This document shows positions 43,546 to 52,057 of a stretch of DNA of 64,000 nucleotides, in pieces (within the stretch, counting starts at the first letter, position 1; each line of letters starts with the position of its first letter). Source of the DNA: JBPOFM01 sp041391925 (GTDB lineage: Bacteria > Bacteroidota > Bacteroidia > Flavobacteriales > Flavobacteriaceae); NCBI GenBank assembly GCA_041391925.1, contig JAWKNA010000011.1, positions 69,091 through 133,090 of the forward strand, read 5' to 3'. Under the pieces are notes generated by a model. It saw nothing but the letters and a program-made list of their open reading frames with translations. It was not told where the DNA came from and did not search any database. A program made the translations under genes and the position numbers.

Positions 43546-44793
43546 TTACTTTTTTAAAATTTCTTTTTGAAGCATTTCGAAGGCTTTATTGGTTGCCCTG
43601 TGAATCACTTTTGTGCGATGGTTTCCAAAGTTGAATTTCTCCGAATACACCTTTGTTTTACTGGCAATGGCTATGAAAACAGTACCAATTTCGGCATCGG
43701 CATCGCCTTTGGTTGGGCCTGCATTGCCTGTGGTGGCAATGGCATAATCGGTGTCGAATAACTTTAAAACTGACCTTGCCATGGCTTCCGAAACTGGGCC
43801 ACTGACCACCGAAAATTCTTCAATCAAGGCTTTATCAATCTTTAAAACGTCAATTTTGGCTTCGGTGGCATAACTAACGACGCTTCCTTTAAAGTAATTG
43901 GACGCACCAGCATTAGCTGTGAAAGATTCTGCAATTTTTCCGCCTGTGCAGCTTTCAGCAGTTGCCACTGTCTTATTGAGTTGTATGAGTTTATGCCCAA
44001 TGACAGCTTCGAGTGATTCATCTTCTTCAAAACCAACAAAAATATCTTCAATCTGTGGCAATAACAGTTCAACTTGTTTTTGCATTTCTGATTCAACTTG
44101 TGCTTTATCATTCGATTTAGCTGACAAGCGCAACCGTACTTTCCCCAGACTTGGCAAATACGCCAGTTTTATAAAGGATGGCAAATTATCTTCCCATTTT
44201 TCGATTCGAGCTGCAAGATTGCTTTCGCCCAAACCATAGGTCAAAATGGTTCTGTGAAGAATGAATGGAAACTTATAGGTTTTACGGAGTTTGGGAATGA
44301 CATGATTGTCAACCAATGCTTTCATTTCATAAGGAACACCTGGCAAGGAAACGAAAACCTTTCCGTTTTTCTCCAACCACATCCCAGGCGCACTGCCATT
44401 AACATTCATCAAAACTTGAGCCTTTGAAGGTACAAGTGCTTGGTCAAGATTGACTTGTGAGGGTGTTTGGTTCACATAATTTTTCCAGAGTGAGTGAATA
44501 TTTTCGGTGACAGAAGCATTTCTGACTAAAGTATCCTCAAAATAATCTGTAATGGTTTTTTTGGTGATATCGTCTTTGGTAGGACCCAATCCTCCTGTGA
44601 TGATAATGATGTCTACATTTTCTTCTGCTTCTTTCAAAGCTTTCAGAATATGTTTTCTGTCGTCTTGAACGGATGTGATTTGATAGACCGAAACACCAAT
44701 CTTATTGAGTTGTTTGGCGATAAAGGCTGAATTGGTATCAACAACTTGTCCGATAAGGATTTCGTCGCCAATGGTAATAATTTCAGCGTGCAT
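43546..44793 (-). CDS. cinA: CinA family nicotinamide-nucleotide amidohydrolase
   Basis: The 415-residue protein has an N-terminal MoaB/MogA-like domain (IITIGDEILIGQVVDTNSAF at residues 5-24, IIITGGLGPTKDDIT near 62) and a C-terminal amidohydrolase domain with VATAESCTGGKIAESF and YAIATTGNAGPTKGDADAE. CinA-type proteins deamidate nicotinamide mononucleotide and may also have pyrophosphatase activity. It is a complete fusion of both domains. Its ATG overlaps the stop codon of the Hpt gene (TAATG), making it the last gene of an FAH - Hpt - cinA run. Confidence 0.95.
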   Translation of the reverse strand: MHAEIITIGDEILIGQVVDTNSAFIAKQLNKIGVSVYQITSVQDDRKHILKALKEAEENVDIIIITGGLGPTKDDITKKTITDYFEDTLVRNASVTENIHSLWKNYVNQTPSQVNLDQALVPSKAQVLMNVNGSAPGMWLEKNGKVFVSLPGVPYEMKALVDNHVIPKLRKTYKFPFILHRTILTYGLGESNLAARIEKWEDNLPSFIKLAYLPSLGKVRLRLSAKSNDKAQVESEMQKQVELLLPQIEDIFVGFEEDESLEAVIGHKLIQLNKTVATAESCTGGKIAESFTANAGASNYFKGSVVSYATEAKIDVLKIDKALIEEFSVVSGPVSEAMARSVLKLFDTDYAIATTGNAGPTKGDADAEIGTVFIAIASKTKVYSEKFNFGNHRTKVIHRATNKAFEMLQKEILKK

Positions 44794-45137
44794 TATAGGT
44801 TGAAGTCGTTTTTTATTTCTTCAGTAGCGTTTTCTACAGCCAACAGAACCTCTCGCAATTGTTCAGAAACATCATGATTACCCGGATTCTCAAATTTACC
44901 CCAATCCTGTACTTCAATTAAATCGCTCAATACACCAAGTTCGAACAAATCGATAGTAGGTTTCATTTTATGGGCAGCTTGATAGGCCGTATAGTAATCT
45001 TTTTCTGCAACTGCTTTTTTGAGTCTGGCTGCATCTTCTGGTACTTCTTCTAAAAAGGCAGAAGCCAGAGCCTTAACAAAATCTTCATCACCATCTGCCA
45101 AATCACGTACTCTTGATAATTTATAATGTTTCTCCAT
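44793..45137 (-). CDS. Hpt (histidine phosphotransfer) domain protein
   Basis: The 114-residue protein is a single four-helix Hpt domain. The phospho-acceptor is His56 in AYQAAHKMKPTI, preceded by the helix DEDFVKALASAFLEEVPEDA. It carries phosphate between sensor kinases and response regulators. It has no kinase or regulator beside it, so its partners are elsewhere. It abuts the FAH gene upstream and overlaps cinA by one base, which suggests co-translation with metabolic genes rather than a signalling operon. Confidence 0.87.
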   Translation of the reverse strand: MEKHYKLSRVRDLADGDEDFVKALASAFLEEVPEDAARLKKAVAEKDYYTAYQAAHKMKPTIDLFELGVLSDLIEVQDWGKFENPGNHDVSEQLREVLLAVENATEEIKNDFNL

Positions 45138-45749
45138 TTATCTAATTGTTAGTTTGAACATCTCGTAGTCTTCAATAAAACCGACAAGTTCGTCATGCGG
45201 TTTCACTTTTGCAACTCCAGACGGTGTTCCCGTAAAGATAACATCTCCGATCTTTAAAGTAAAATATTTTGAGATATATTCGATAAGTTCATCAATTTTC
45301 CAAAGCATCTGCGCAGTATTGCCTTCTTGCACAAGAGCTTCATTCTTTTTTAATGAAAAATTAATTTTGTCCAAATCTTTAAAGTTGGATTTTGGCAACC
45401 AATTGCCTATGACGGCTGCACCATCAAAAGCTTTGGCTTTTTCCCAAGGTAAGCCTTTGGCCTTGAGTTCGTTTTGCAAATCGCGAGCCGTAAAATCGAT
45501 GCCAAGACCGATTTCGTCATAATATTTATGGGCAAATTTTTTATCAATGTATTTTCCAACTTTATTGATTCTTACTAAAATTTCCACTTCATGATGTACA
45601 TCATTGGAAAAATCGGGAATAAAAAATGGCTGGTTTTTTAATAATATTGATGTATCTGGTTTTAGAAAAATGACAGGGTCTGTTGGCCGTTCATTTGCCA
45701 ATTCCTTGATGTGTTCCGTATAATTGCGCCCAATGCAAATAATTTTCAT
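45138..45749 (-). CDS. Fumarylacetoacetate hydrolase family protein
   Basis: The 203-residue protein fits the short FAH family with MKIICIGRNYTEHIKELANE at the N-terminus, metal-binding HHEVEILVRI near residue 53 and FTGTPSGVAKVKPHDE near 170. Members include acylpyruvate hydrolases and oxaloacetate decarboxylases; this short form is most like acylpyruvase/FAHD1. No signal peptide. It is first of a tightly packed FAH - Hpt - cinA run. Confidence 0.9.
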   Translation of the reverse strand: MKIICIGRNYTEHIKELANERPTDPVIFLKPDTSILLKNQPFFIPDFSNDVHHEVEILVRINKVGKYIDKKFAHKYYDEIGLGIDFTARDLQNELKAKGLPWEKAKAFDGAAVIGNWLPKSNFKDLDKINFSLKKNEALVQEGNTAQMLWKIDELIEYISKYFTLKIGDVIFTGTPSGVAKVKPHDELVGFIEDYEMFKLTIR

Positions 45750-45792
45750 CTTAAAGGAAAAAGTATATTATACAATTTTTACTGAATGTATT

Positions 45793-46569
45793 TCAATTCA
45801 GCTTATTATTTAAAGCCCTTAGCTTAATGGCAGTCAATACTTTCTTGGTGTACAGTGGAAAATCAGCATTCAACAGCCAACCGAAATAACCCGGTTCTTC
45901 GTTCAAAACATCTTCCACCTTTTTGCCTTTGTGTTTTCCAAAAGAAAAACACTCTTCATTTTTCTTGTTATAAGTGATAAATCCTGCGAAATCAGCAAAT
46001 TTTTTGCGCGAACTGAAATCTGCCAAAAATTTGGTATCATTTTCCAACTCGTCGTATTTGGACAACTGCGCTTTCAATACTTCGTAAGTGGCATTGGTAT
46101 CAGCCTCTGCGCTGTGGGCATCATCCAAATTTTTATCGCAATAAAACTTATAGGCCGCAGCCAATGTACGCTGTTCCATTTTATGAAAAATAGTTTGTAC
46201 ATCTATGGCTACTCTATTTTTCATGTCAAAATCGATATCAGCGCGAAGCATTTCTTCTGCCAACACAGGAATATCAAATCTATCAGAATTAAAACCTCCC
46301 AAATCAGAATCTTTTATCATAGTATAGACATCCTTTGCAATTTCCTTAAAAGTGGGTTTATCTGCTACATCTGCATCCGAAATACCATGAATGGCAGTCA
46401 CTTCTTTTGGAATGGGAATGGTAGGGTTTACCACCCACGTTTTGCTATCTTCTTTCCCGTTTGGATACACTTTTAACACCGAAATTTCAACAATTCTATC
46501 AGTGGTGATGTTGATTCCCGTGGTTTCTAGGTCGAAAAAACAGATGGGTTTGGTGAGATTGAGATTCAT
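45793..46569 (-). CDS. DnaQ-like 3'-5' exonuclease
   Basis: The protein has 258 residues from the ATG at 46569. The DEDDh-type exonuclease motifs are FFDLETTG (residues 11-18), FNSDRFDIPVLAEEM near 92 and HSAEADTNATYEVL near 155. These enzymes remove 3' bases from DNA or RNA, for example in proofreading or repair. The C-terminal part (residues 180-258) ends with FGKHKGKKVEDVL and EPGYFGWLLNADFP, a small extra domain common in flavobacterial exonucleases. A TATCTTTG element is 15 bases upstream. Confidence 0.93.
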   Translation of the reverse strand: MNLNLTKPICFFDLETTGINITTDRIVEISVLKVYPNGKEDSKTWVVNPTIPIPKEVTAIHGISDADVADKPTFKEIAKDVYTMIKDSDLGGFNSDRFDIPVLAEEMLRADIDFDMKNRVAIDVQTIFHKMEQRTLAAAYKFYCDKNLDDAHSAEADTNATYEVLKAQLSKYDELENDTKFLADFSSRKKFADFAGFITYNKKNEECFSFGKHKGKKVEDVLNEEPGYFGWLLNADFPLYTKKVLTAIKLRALNNKLN

Positions 46570-46584
46570 TTTAAAAATTTTGGA

Positions 46585-46592
46585 CAAAGATA
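46585..46592 (-). promoter_or_regulatory. TAnnTTTG promoter element for the exonuclease gene
   Basis: The minus strand reads TATCTTTG with 15 bases to the ATG at 46569. It lies immediately downstream of the E2 gene terminator, so the exonuclease gene has its own transcript. Confidence 0.5.
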
Positions 46593-46603
46593 ATCAGAAA
46601 TAA

Positions 46604-46630
46604 AAAAGCACGGATAGAAACCGTGCTTTT
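46604..46630 (-). terminator. Terminator after the 2-oxoacid dehydrogenase E2 gene
   Basis: The ten-base stem AAAAGCACGG/CCGTGCTTTT with a seven-base loop is followed on the minus strand by a T-rich run. It lies 32 bases beyond the E2 stop at 46662. Confidence 0.92.
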
Positions 46631-46661
46631 ATGATAAGATTCCCACTTGTGCAGGATTTTG

Positions 46662-48059
46662 TTATATTTCTCTATTAGAATCCCAAGCTTCCAAATAATC
46701 TTTGACCGCTTTTACAAACTGTCCACCCAAAGCACCATTGACCACACGATGGTCATACGAGTGCGACAGGAACATTCTGTAGCGAATTCCTATATAATCA
46801 CCTGCAGGCGTTTCGACAACCGCAGGAACTTTTCTAATGGCACCAAGCGCCAAGATTCCAACTTGAGGCTGATTGATAATTGGTGTTCCCATGATGCTTC
46901 CGAAGGTTCCAACATTGGTGACGGTGTAAGTGCCGCCTTGAATATCGTCTGGTTTTAGCTGGTTTAAACGGGCTCTATTGGCCAAATCGTTGACACGTTT
47001 GGTCATTCCGACAAGATTGAGTTGGTCAGCATCTTTGATGACTGGTACAATCAAATTACCATCTGCCAATGCGGCCGCCATTCCAAGATTGATGTGTTTC
47101 TTTTTAATGATGCTATCACCCTGAACGGAAATGTTCATCATGGGAAACTTTTTCAAGGCTTTTGCCACCGCTTCCATGAAAATCGGTGTAAACGTCAGGT
47201 TTTCGCCTTCACGCTTTAAAAATTCGCCTTTGACTTTATTTCTCCAATTCCAGATTTCGGTGACATCCGCTTCAATAAAACTTTGAACATGTGCAGAGGT
47301 TTGAACGGATTCCACCATATGATGCGCAATCAATTTGCTCATACGGCTCATCTCAATGACTTCATCATCGCCACTTGCAACAACAGGGTCAGCTTTCGGT
47401 TTTTCAACACCATTTGTCTGTTCTTTGGCTACTTGAGGAGTTGGTGGAGTCTCTTTTGCAGATTCCGCTGCAATAGGTTTTTGTATATATGTTTCTTGAG
47501 CTGGTGTCTGTGGTTGTTGAATCTGTGCAGGTTGAGAACTTCTATTTTCTATATATGACAGAATATCGTCTTTGGTCACGCGGCCTTCCTTCCCTGTTCC
47601 AGAAATAGCATCCAGCTCGGATTGAGACACACCTTCTGCTTTTGCAATATTTCTTACCAATGGTGAATAAAATCGATCTTCAGAAGATGTTACCGGAGCT
47701 ACCGCAGTTTTTGCAGCTTCAACAGTTTGTGCAACTTGAGCCACAGAAGCGTTTTCTGCAACAGCAACCTCTTTAATTGGCTCGGCTTTTGGTGCGGATT
47801 CTGCCACAGAGCCCGAAGCTTCAGTTTCTATGATAGCAATGGTTTGCCCCACTTGAACTACATCGTCCACATTGAACAATTTTTCGACCAGGACACCTTC
47901 AACTTCACTTGGCACTTCACTATCAACCTTATCGGTAGCAATTTCCAAAACAGCTTCATCCGCTTCAATGGTGTCTCCAACATTTTTTAGCCAAGAAGTA
48001 ATGGTTGCTTCGGCAACGCTTTCTCCCATTTTTGGGAGTTTCAATTCAAATTTTGCCAT
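46662..48059 (-). CDS. 2-oxoacid dehydrogenase E2 component (dihydrolipoyl acyltransferase)
   Basis: The 465-residue protein has an N-terminal lipoyl domain with Lys44 in EIATDKVDSEVPS, an Ala/Pro-rich linker, a peripheral-subunit-binding domain near 132-175 (SPLVRNIAKAEGVSQSELD then EGRVTKDDILSYI) and a catalytic domain ending near SHSYDHRVVNGALGG, with the His/Asp of the acyltransferase in DHRVVNG. It transfers acyl groups from lipoyl to CoA in the pyruvate, 2-oxoglutarate or branched-chain dehydrogenase complex; the sequence favours branched-chain or generic E2. The E1 and E3 genes are not adjacent. A TAATTTTG promoter element is upstream and a strong terminator follows. Confidence 0.94.
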   Translation of the reverse strand: MAKFELKLPKMGESVAEATITSWLKNVGDTIEADEAVLEIATDKVDSEVPSEVEGVLVEKLFNVDDVVQVGQTIAIIETEASGSVAESAPKAEPIKEVAVAENASVAQVAQTVEAAKTAVAPVTSSEDRFYSPLVRNIAKAEGVSQSELDAISGTGKEGRVTKDDILSYIENRSSQPAQIQQPQTPAQETYIQKPIAAESAKETPPTPQVAKEQTNGVEKPKADPVVASGDDEVIEMSRMSKLIAHHMVESVQTSAHVQSFIEADVTEIWNWRNKVKGEFLKREGENLTFTPIFMEAVAKALKKFPMMNISVQGDSIIKKKHINLGMAAALADGNLIVPVIKDADQLNLVGMTKRVNDLANRARLNQLKPDDIQGGTYTVTNVGTFGSIMGTPIINQPQVGILALGAIRKVPAVVETPAGDYIGIRYRMFLSHSYDHRVVNGALGGQFVKAVKDYLEAWDSNREI

Positions 48060-48096
48060 ATAATTATTGTAATGGTAATTTTATTCAATTGCTTTG

Positions 48097-48104
48097 CAAA
48101 ATTA
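48097..48104 (-). promoter_or_regulatory. TAnnTTTG promoter element for the E2 gene
   Basis: The minus strand reads TAATTTTG, an exact -7 match, 37 bases before the ATG at 48059. Confidence 0.45.
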
Positions 48105-48179
48105 ATTAAAAATGACAGACTTCCTTATAAAATCATCAGAATTTGCAACGATGTATTTTTCAAAATAACTCAAAAAAAT

Positions 48180-49283
48180 CTAGAATTTAATGACTTCACC
48201 TCTACTTCTCGAACTGTTGCTACCAATAATAAAGTCTGACTCTTTTATGAAGAATTTGTAGCTTACATCAGCTATTTTACTTGATTTAACAATAAAATCA
48301 ATACTGGTTTTAAAGGGGTACAATTGAATGTCGAAAATGATTTGCTGGTGATCGGTCAATTCTGGAGCTTTAGAATATAGATGAACAGGTTTATCCAATG
48401 TTGATTGCAGCTTTTCATCCATTTCGTCTGACATTAAAACATAATTTGCAACAACGGTTTTCTCCTGTTTAGGTTTTGGATTTAATAAAATAATCCCTTT
48501 AACACCAGCCCAGATCAAAGCATTATAAAAAGCATTGGGTTTAAAATGCTTTTTGAAGAAAATCTGCATTGCTTCATTGAAGCGTTTTGCATAGATTTTA
48601 TCTTTTAGTGTACTTTCGCCTTTAAAATGAATGACTGTTGTGGATGGATTGTAATAATTTTGATAGCCTGCTTTGGCCACTCGATAAGATAAATCCATAT
48701 CATCGCCATACATAAAATAATCTTCATCAAATCCGTTGATTTCATTATAGACATTGCGTTTTAGCAACATAAATGCACCGACCAAAATGTCAACTTCACC
48801 AGTTTCATCTTCATTCAAATGATTAGCATAGTAGGATTTTGAATTGCCCAAAATCTTTTTAATGGACACCAAAGGTGTTGGCACATTCCGTTTACTTTCT
48901 GGCAAAAAATGACCTTTTCCATCTACGAGTTTACAGCCTACAATTCCCGTTTTAGGCTTTGATTTCGCAAAATCCAACAGTATTTTAAACGTGTCTTCCG
49001 CAACAACCGTATCAGGATTGAGAATGCAAACATATTCACCTTTGGCTTGTGCCACTCCTATATTATTCCCTTTGGAAAAGCCATAATTTTCTTTGTTTTC
49101 AATTAAAATGACTTTTGGGAATAATTGTTTGACCATTTGGCAACTATCATCGCTTGAATGGTTATCGACCACGATTATTTCAGCTTCCAAATCTGTAACG
49201 GCAGCTTCAACACTTTTGAGGCACAACTCCAAAAAGAAGCGTACGTTATAATTGAGTATGATGACTGAAAGTTGCAAAAACAC
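48180..49283 (-). CDS. Family 2 glycosyltransferase
   Basis: The 367-residue protein has a GT2 fold with LQLSVIILNYNVRFFLELC at the N-terminus, the sugar-nucleotide DxD region in CILNPDTVVAED, GIVGCKLVDGKGHF and acceptor-side ED-type motif in GFDEDYFMYGDDMDLSYR. The C-terminal third is a unique tail. It probably adds a sugar to a cell-surface polysaccharide or lipid. It starts at GTG 49283 and overlaps the recR stop by one base (TAGTG), so translational coupling is likely. No other glycosyltransferase or sugar genes lie beside it. Confidence 0.9.
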   Translation of the reverse strand: MFLQLSVIILNYNVRFFLELCLKSVEAAVTDLEAEIIVVDNHSSDDSCQMVKQLFPKVILIENKENYGFSKGNNIGVAQAKGEYVCILNPDTVVAEDTFKILLDFAKSKPKTGIVGCKLVDGKGHFLPESKRNVPTPLVSIKKILGNSKSYYANHLNEDETGEVDILVGAFMLLKRNVYNEINGFDEDYFMYGDDMDLSYRVAKAGYQNYYNPSTTVIHFKGESTLKDKIYAKRFNEAMQIFFKKHFKPNAFYNALIWAGVKGIILLNPKPKQEKTVVANYVLMSDEMDEKLQSTLDKPVHLYSKAPELTDHQQIIFDIQLYPFKTSIDFIVKSSKIADVSYKFFIKESDFIIGSNSSRSRGEVIKF

Positions 49284-49900
49284 TAAAGTTTTAAAGAGGA
49301 TTCAAAAGGAATACGATTCATGATGCTGCGACCTAAAGTAATTTCATCTGTATATTCCAATTCATTACCTACCGAAATACCACGAGCAATCGTTGAAGTT
49401 ATAATATTACTATCCTGAATTTGCTTAAAAATGTAAAAGTTAGTCGTATCGCCTTCCATCGTGGAACTTAACGCAAAAATGAGTTCTTTTATTTTGCCTT
49501 GTTTCACCTTTTCGACCAATGAATCAATGTTCAAGTTGTTGGGACCAATGCCATCCATCGGAGATATCTTTCCGCCCAACACATGATATAAACCTCTAAA
49601 AGAGCTGGTATTTTCTATTGCCATAACATCTCTAATGTCCTCTACCACACAAATAATGTCATCTGTCCTATGAGGGTTTGCACAAATTTCGCAAAGCAAC
49701 GTATCACTGATATTATGGCAACTTTTACAAAACTTAATCTCATTGCGCATGGTCTGAAGCGCAGTCGCCAATTGATTGGTTTGGTCATTTGGCTGACGCA
49801 ACAGATGCAACACCAAACGTAACGCAGTGCGCTTTCCTATTCCTGGTAATTGCGACATTTCGTTGACCGCTTTTTCGAGAAGTTTTGAAGAAAATTCCAT
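49283..49900 (-). CDS. recR: Recombination mediator protein RecR
   Basis: The 205-residue protein acts with RecF and RecO to load RecA at gaps. It has an N-terminal helix-hairpin-helix (MSQLPGIGKRTALRLVLHLL), a zinc finger with four Cys (CKSCHNISDTLLCEIC) and a Toprim domain starting ICVVEDIRDVMAIE. Complete and normal length. TAATTTCG, one base off the -7 consensus, ends five bases before the ATG at 49900. The GT2 gene follows by a one-base overlap. Confidence 0.97.
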   Translation of the reverse strand: MEFSSKLLEKAVNEMSQLPGIGKRTALRLVLHLLRQPNDQTNQLATALQTMRNEIKFCKSCHNISDTLLCEICANPHRTDDIICVVEDIRDVMAIENTSSFRGLYHVLGGKISPMDGIGPNNLNIDSLVEKVKQGKIKELIFALSSTMEGDTTNFYIFKQIQDSNIITSTIARGISVGNELEYTDEITLGRSIMNRIPFESSLKL

Positions 49901-50027
49901 GACTGCGAAATTACGATTTTAATGAAAATTTTAGCTGTAAATTTTGAATGTTTCTTTTAAAAACTATAGTAGTTCATTCTGAATCATCTACAAGTTTTCA
50001 TGAAAATAAGCATCCATAAAAACCATA

Positions 50028-50047
50028 AAAGGAAATTAATTTCCTTT
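50028..50047. promoter_or_regulatory. Perfect 20-base palindrome upstream of a symporter gene
   Basis: AAAGGAAATTAATTTCCTTT reads the same on both strands. It lies 36-55 bases before the ATG at 50083 in the divergent region between recR and the symporter gene, a suitable place for an operator. Binding protein unknown. Confidence 0.5.
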
Positions 50048-50082
50048 AAATTTACTTAATATTGTTGCCACAACATCATATT

Positions 50083-51543
50083 ATGTCGCCAATATCCATT
50101 ATCCTTTTAATTGTTGCCTATTTTGGCTTACTTATTTTGATATCCTTTTTTACAGGAAAAAAATCTGACAACGACACTTTTTTTAAAGCCAATAAATCAT
50201 CTCCTTGGTATGTGGTTGCGTTTGGAATGATTGGAGCATCGCTTTCGGGCGTGACTTTTATTTCAGTACCTGGTTGGATTGAAGCTTCACAGTTTGGATA
50301 CATGCAAGTGGTTTTAGGATATATCGTTGGGTATCTCGTTATCGGTACGGTGTTACTTCCATTATATTATAGACTTAATTTAACCTCCATATACACTTAT
50401 CTTGAAGAACGTTTTGGTAATTATTCTTATAAGACTGGCGCTTCATTTTTTCTAATTTCGAGAGTTGTTGGAGCCAGTTTCCGCTTGTATTTGGTGGCCA
50501 ATGTTTTACAATTGATTTTATTCGATGAACTGGGTATTTCCTTTTGGCAAACGGTTACTATCACTGTCTTATTGATTTGGTTATATACCTTTAAATCTGG
50601 CATCAAAACCATCGTTTGGACGGATACATTTCAAACCTTGTTTATGCTGATTTCTGTAGGAGTAGCGATTTATTTTGTAAGTAGTGAATTGGGTATAGAA
50701 GGAGGAAATATAATTGGATATGTTTTGGACAACGATCTTTCAAAAACTTTCTTTTTTGAGGATTTTAAATCTGGAAATTATTTTTGGAAGCAGTTCATTT
50801 CAGGAGCGTTTATTGCAATCGTGATGACAGGATTGGACCAAGATATGATGCAGAAAAACTTGACCTGTCGAAGCCTTAAAGATGCTCAAAAGAATATGTT
50901 TTGGTTTACAATCGTGTTGACCATTGTGAATTTTGTGTTTTTGAGTTTAGGTCTGTTGCTGACAGTCTATGCCCAAAAAAATGGTATTGATGCGCACAAG
51001 GACGACTTATTCCCCTTGCTTGCCAAAAATCATCTTGGTGCAGGAGTTTTCGTGTTTTTCTTGATTGGATTGATTGCAGCCGCTTACAGTAGTGCAGACA
51101 GTGCATTGACAGCCTTGACAACGTCATTCAGTATTGATATCCTGAATATCGAAAAGAAACATTCGAAAGAGAAACAAATTAAAATGAGAAAGCAAATCCA
51201 TATCCTGATATCCATATTGCTCATTTTCGTTATCATTTCCTTTAAATATTTGATTAAGGATGAAAGTGTTATTGCAAAGCTTTTTGTATTTGCTGGATAT
51301 ACTTATGGACCGCTTTTGGGTTTATATGCATTTGGATTGTTCACTAGGATGACTGTAAAAGATGTATTCGTTCCTATTATTGCAGTTTTATCACCAATCA
51401 TTTCCTATCTCATCAGCGTGAACAGCTTGAAATGGTTTGGGTTTGAATTTGGTTTTTTCATTTTAATCCTGAATGGGTTTCTAACTTTCCTAGGTTTACT
51501 TTTAATTGCTCGCAAAGATGCGAAAGCTCGGAATTCTGTGTAA
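50083..51543 (+). CDS. Sodium/solute symporter family transporter
   Basis: The 486-residue protein has about thirteen hydrophobic helices. The region NDTFFKANKSSPWYVVAFGMIG and GASLSGVTFISVPGWIEASQ near the N-terminus is a hallmark of the SSS (solute:sodium symporter) family, as is GLIAAAYSSADSALTALTTS. It imports a nutrient such as a sugar, amino acid or vitamin with Na+; the substrate cannot be read. The ATG at 50083 is preferred over a TTG at 50062. The upstream 20-base palindrome may be a control site. Confidence 0.93.
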   Translation: MSPISIILLIVAYFGLLILISFFTGKKSDNDTFFKANKSSPWYVVAFGMIGASLSGVTFISVPGWIEASQFGYMQVVLGYIVGYLVIGTVLLPLYYRLNLTSIYTYLEERFGNYSYKTGASFFLISRVVGASFRLYLVANVLQLILFDELGISFWQTVTITVLLIWLYTFKSGIKTIVWTDTFQTLFMLISVGVAIYFVSSELGIEGGNIIGYVLDNDLSKTFFFEDFKSGNYFWKQFISGAFIAIVMTGLDQDMMQKNLTCRSLKDAQKNMFWFTIVLTIVNFVFLSLGLLLTVYAQKNGIDAHKDDLFPLLAKNHLGAGVFVFFLIGLIAAAYSSADSALTALTTSFSIDILNIEKKHSKEKQIKMRKQIHILISILLIFVIISFKYLIKDESVIAKLFVFAGYTYGPLLGLYAFGLFTRMTVKDVFVPIIAVLSPIISYLISVNSLKWFGFEFGFFILILNGFLTFLGLLLIARKDAKARNSV

Positions 51544-51906
51544 TCAATATTGATTGATACTCAATAAAACTAAGGTACAAGCTTGTTCAAATTCTATATC
51601 TTGTTCTTTTAAAAGAGAATATAATTCAGGATTTTCTGTTCCTGGGTTGAAAATGATTCGCTTGGGATGCAGTGAAATAAGATACTCATAATAGTTTTCT
51701 TGATTTTTTGGGTTCAGATACAGCGTTACAGTATCTATATGAGTATAAGCAACTAATTCTGTGTCAATTTCCACTCCAAAAACCTTTCCTTTTCTAAGCC
51801 CAAACGCCACCACCTCATGACCATGCTCCACCAATCGATTGATTGCTAAATAGGAATATCGCCCAGGATTTGTTGAGGCTCCAAATACCAAAGTTTTCTT
51901 TTTCAT
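51544..51906 (-). CDS. CoA-binding domain protein
   Basis: The 120-residue protein is a single Rossmann-like CoA_binding_2 domain, with LVFGASTNPGRYSYLAINRL at the N-terminus, YLNPKNQENYY, and the conserved PGTENPEL and EQACTLVLL near the C-terminus. Relatives (YccU type) bind CoA but have no known pathway. It is convergent with the symporter gene with no spacer between stops. TAAATTTG at 51960-51967 is a candidate promoter. Confidence 0.92.
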   Translation of the reverse strand: MKKKTLVFGASTNPGRYSYLAINRLVEHGHEVVAFGLRKGKVFGVEIDTELVAYTHIDTVTLYLNPKNQENYYEYLISLHPKRIIFNPGTENPELYSLLKEQDIEFEQACTLVLLSINQY

Positions 51907-51959
51907 CTTGCTTGTTTGTTAAAAACGTGTTAAGGTCTGTTAAAATGAGTAACACGATT

Positions 51960-51967
51960 CAAATTTA
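51960..51967 (-). promoter_or_regulatory. TAnnTTTG promoter element for the CoA-binding gene
   Basis: The minus strand reads TAAATTTG, 53 bases before the ATG at 51906. A TTG lies 16 bases further upstream, slightly closer than the usual spacing. Confidence 0.45.
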
Positions 51968-52057
51968 AGCGTCTATGAAATAACAACCTAATCAGTTGGA
52001 ACAAAAAAATTAACCAATCAGTCACTTCAATTAGTGACATTAACTATCAATCAAAAA

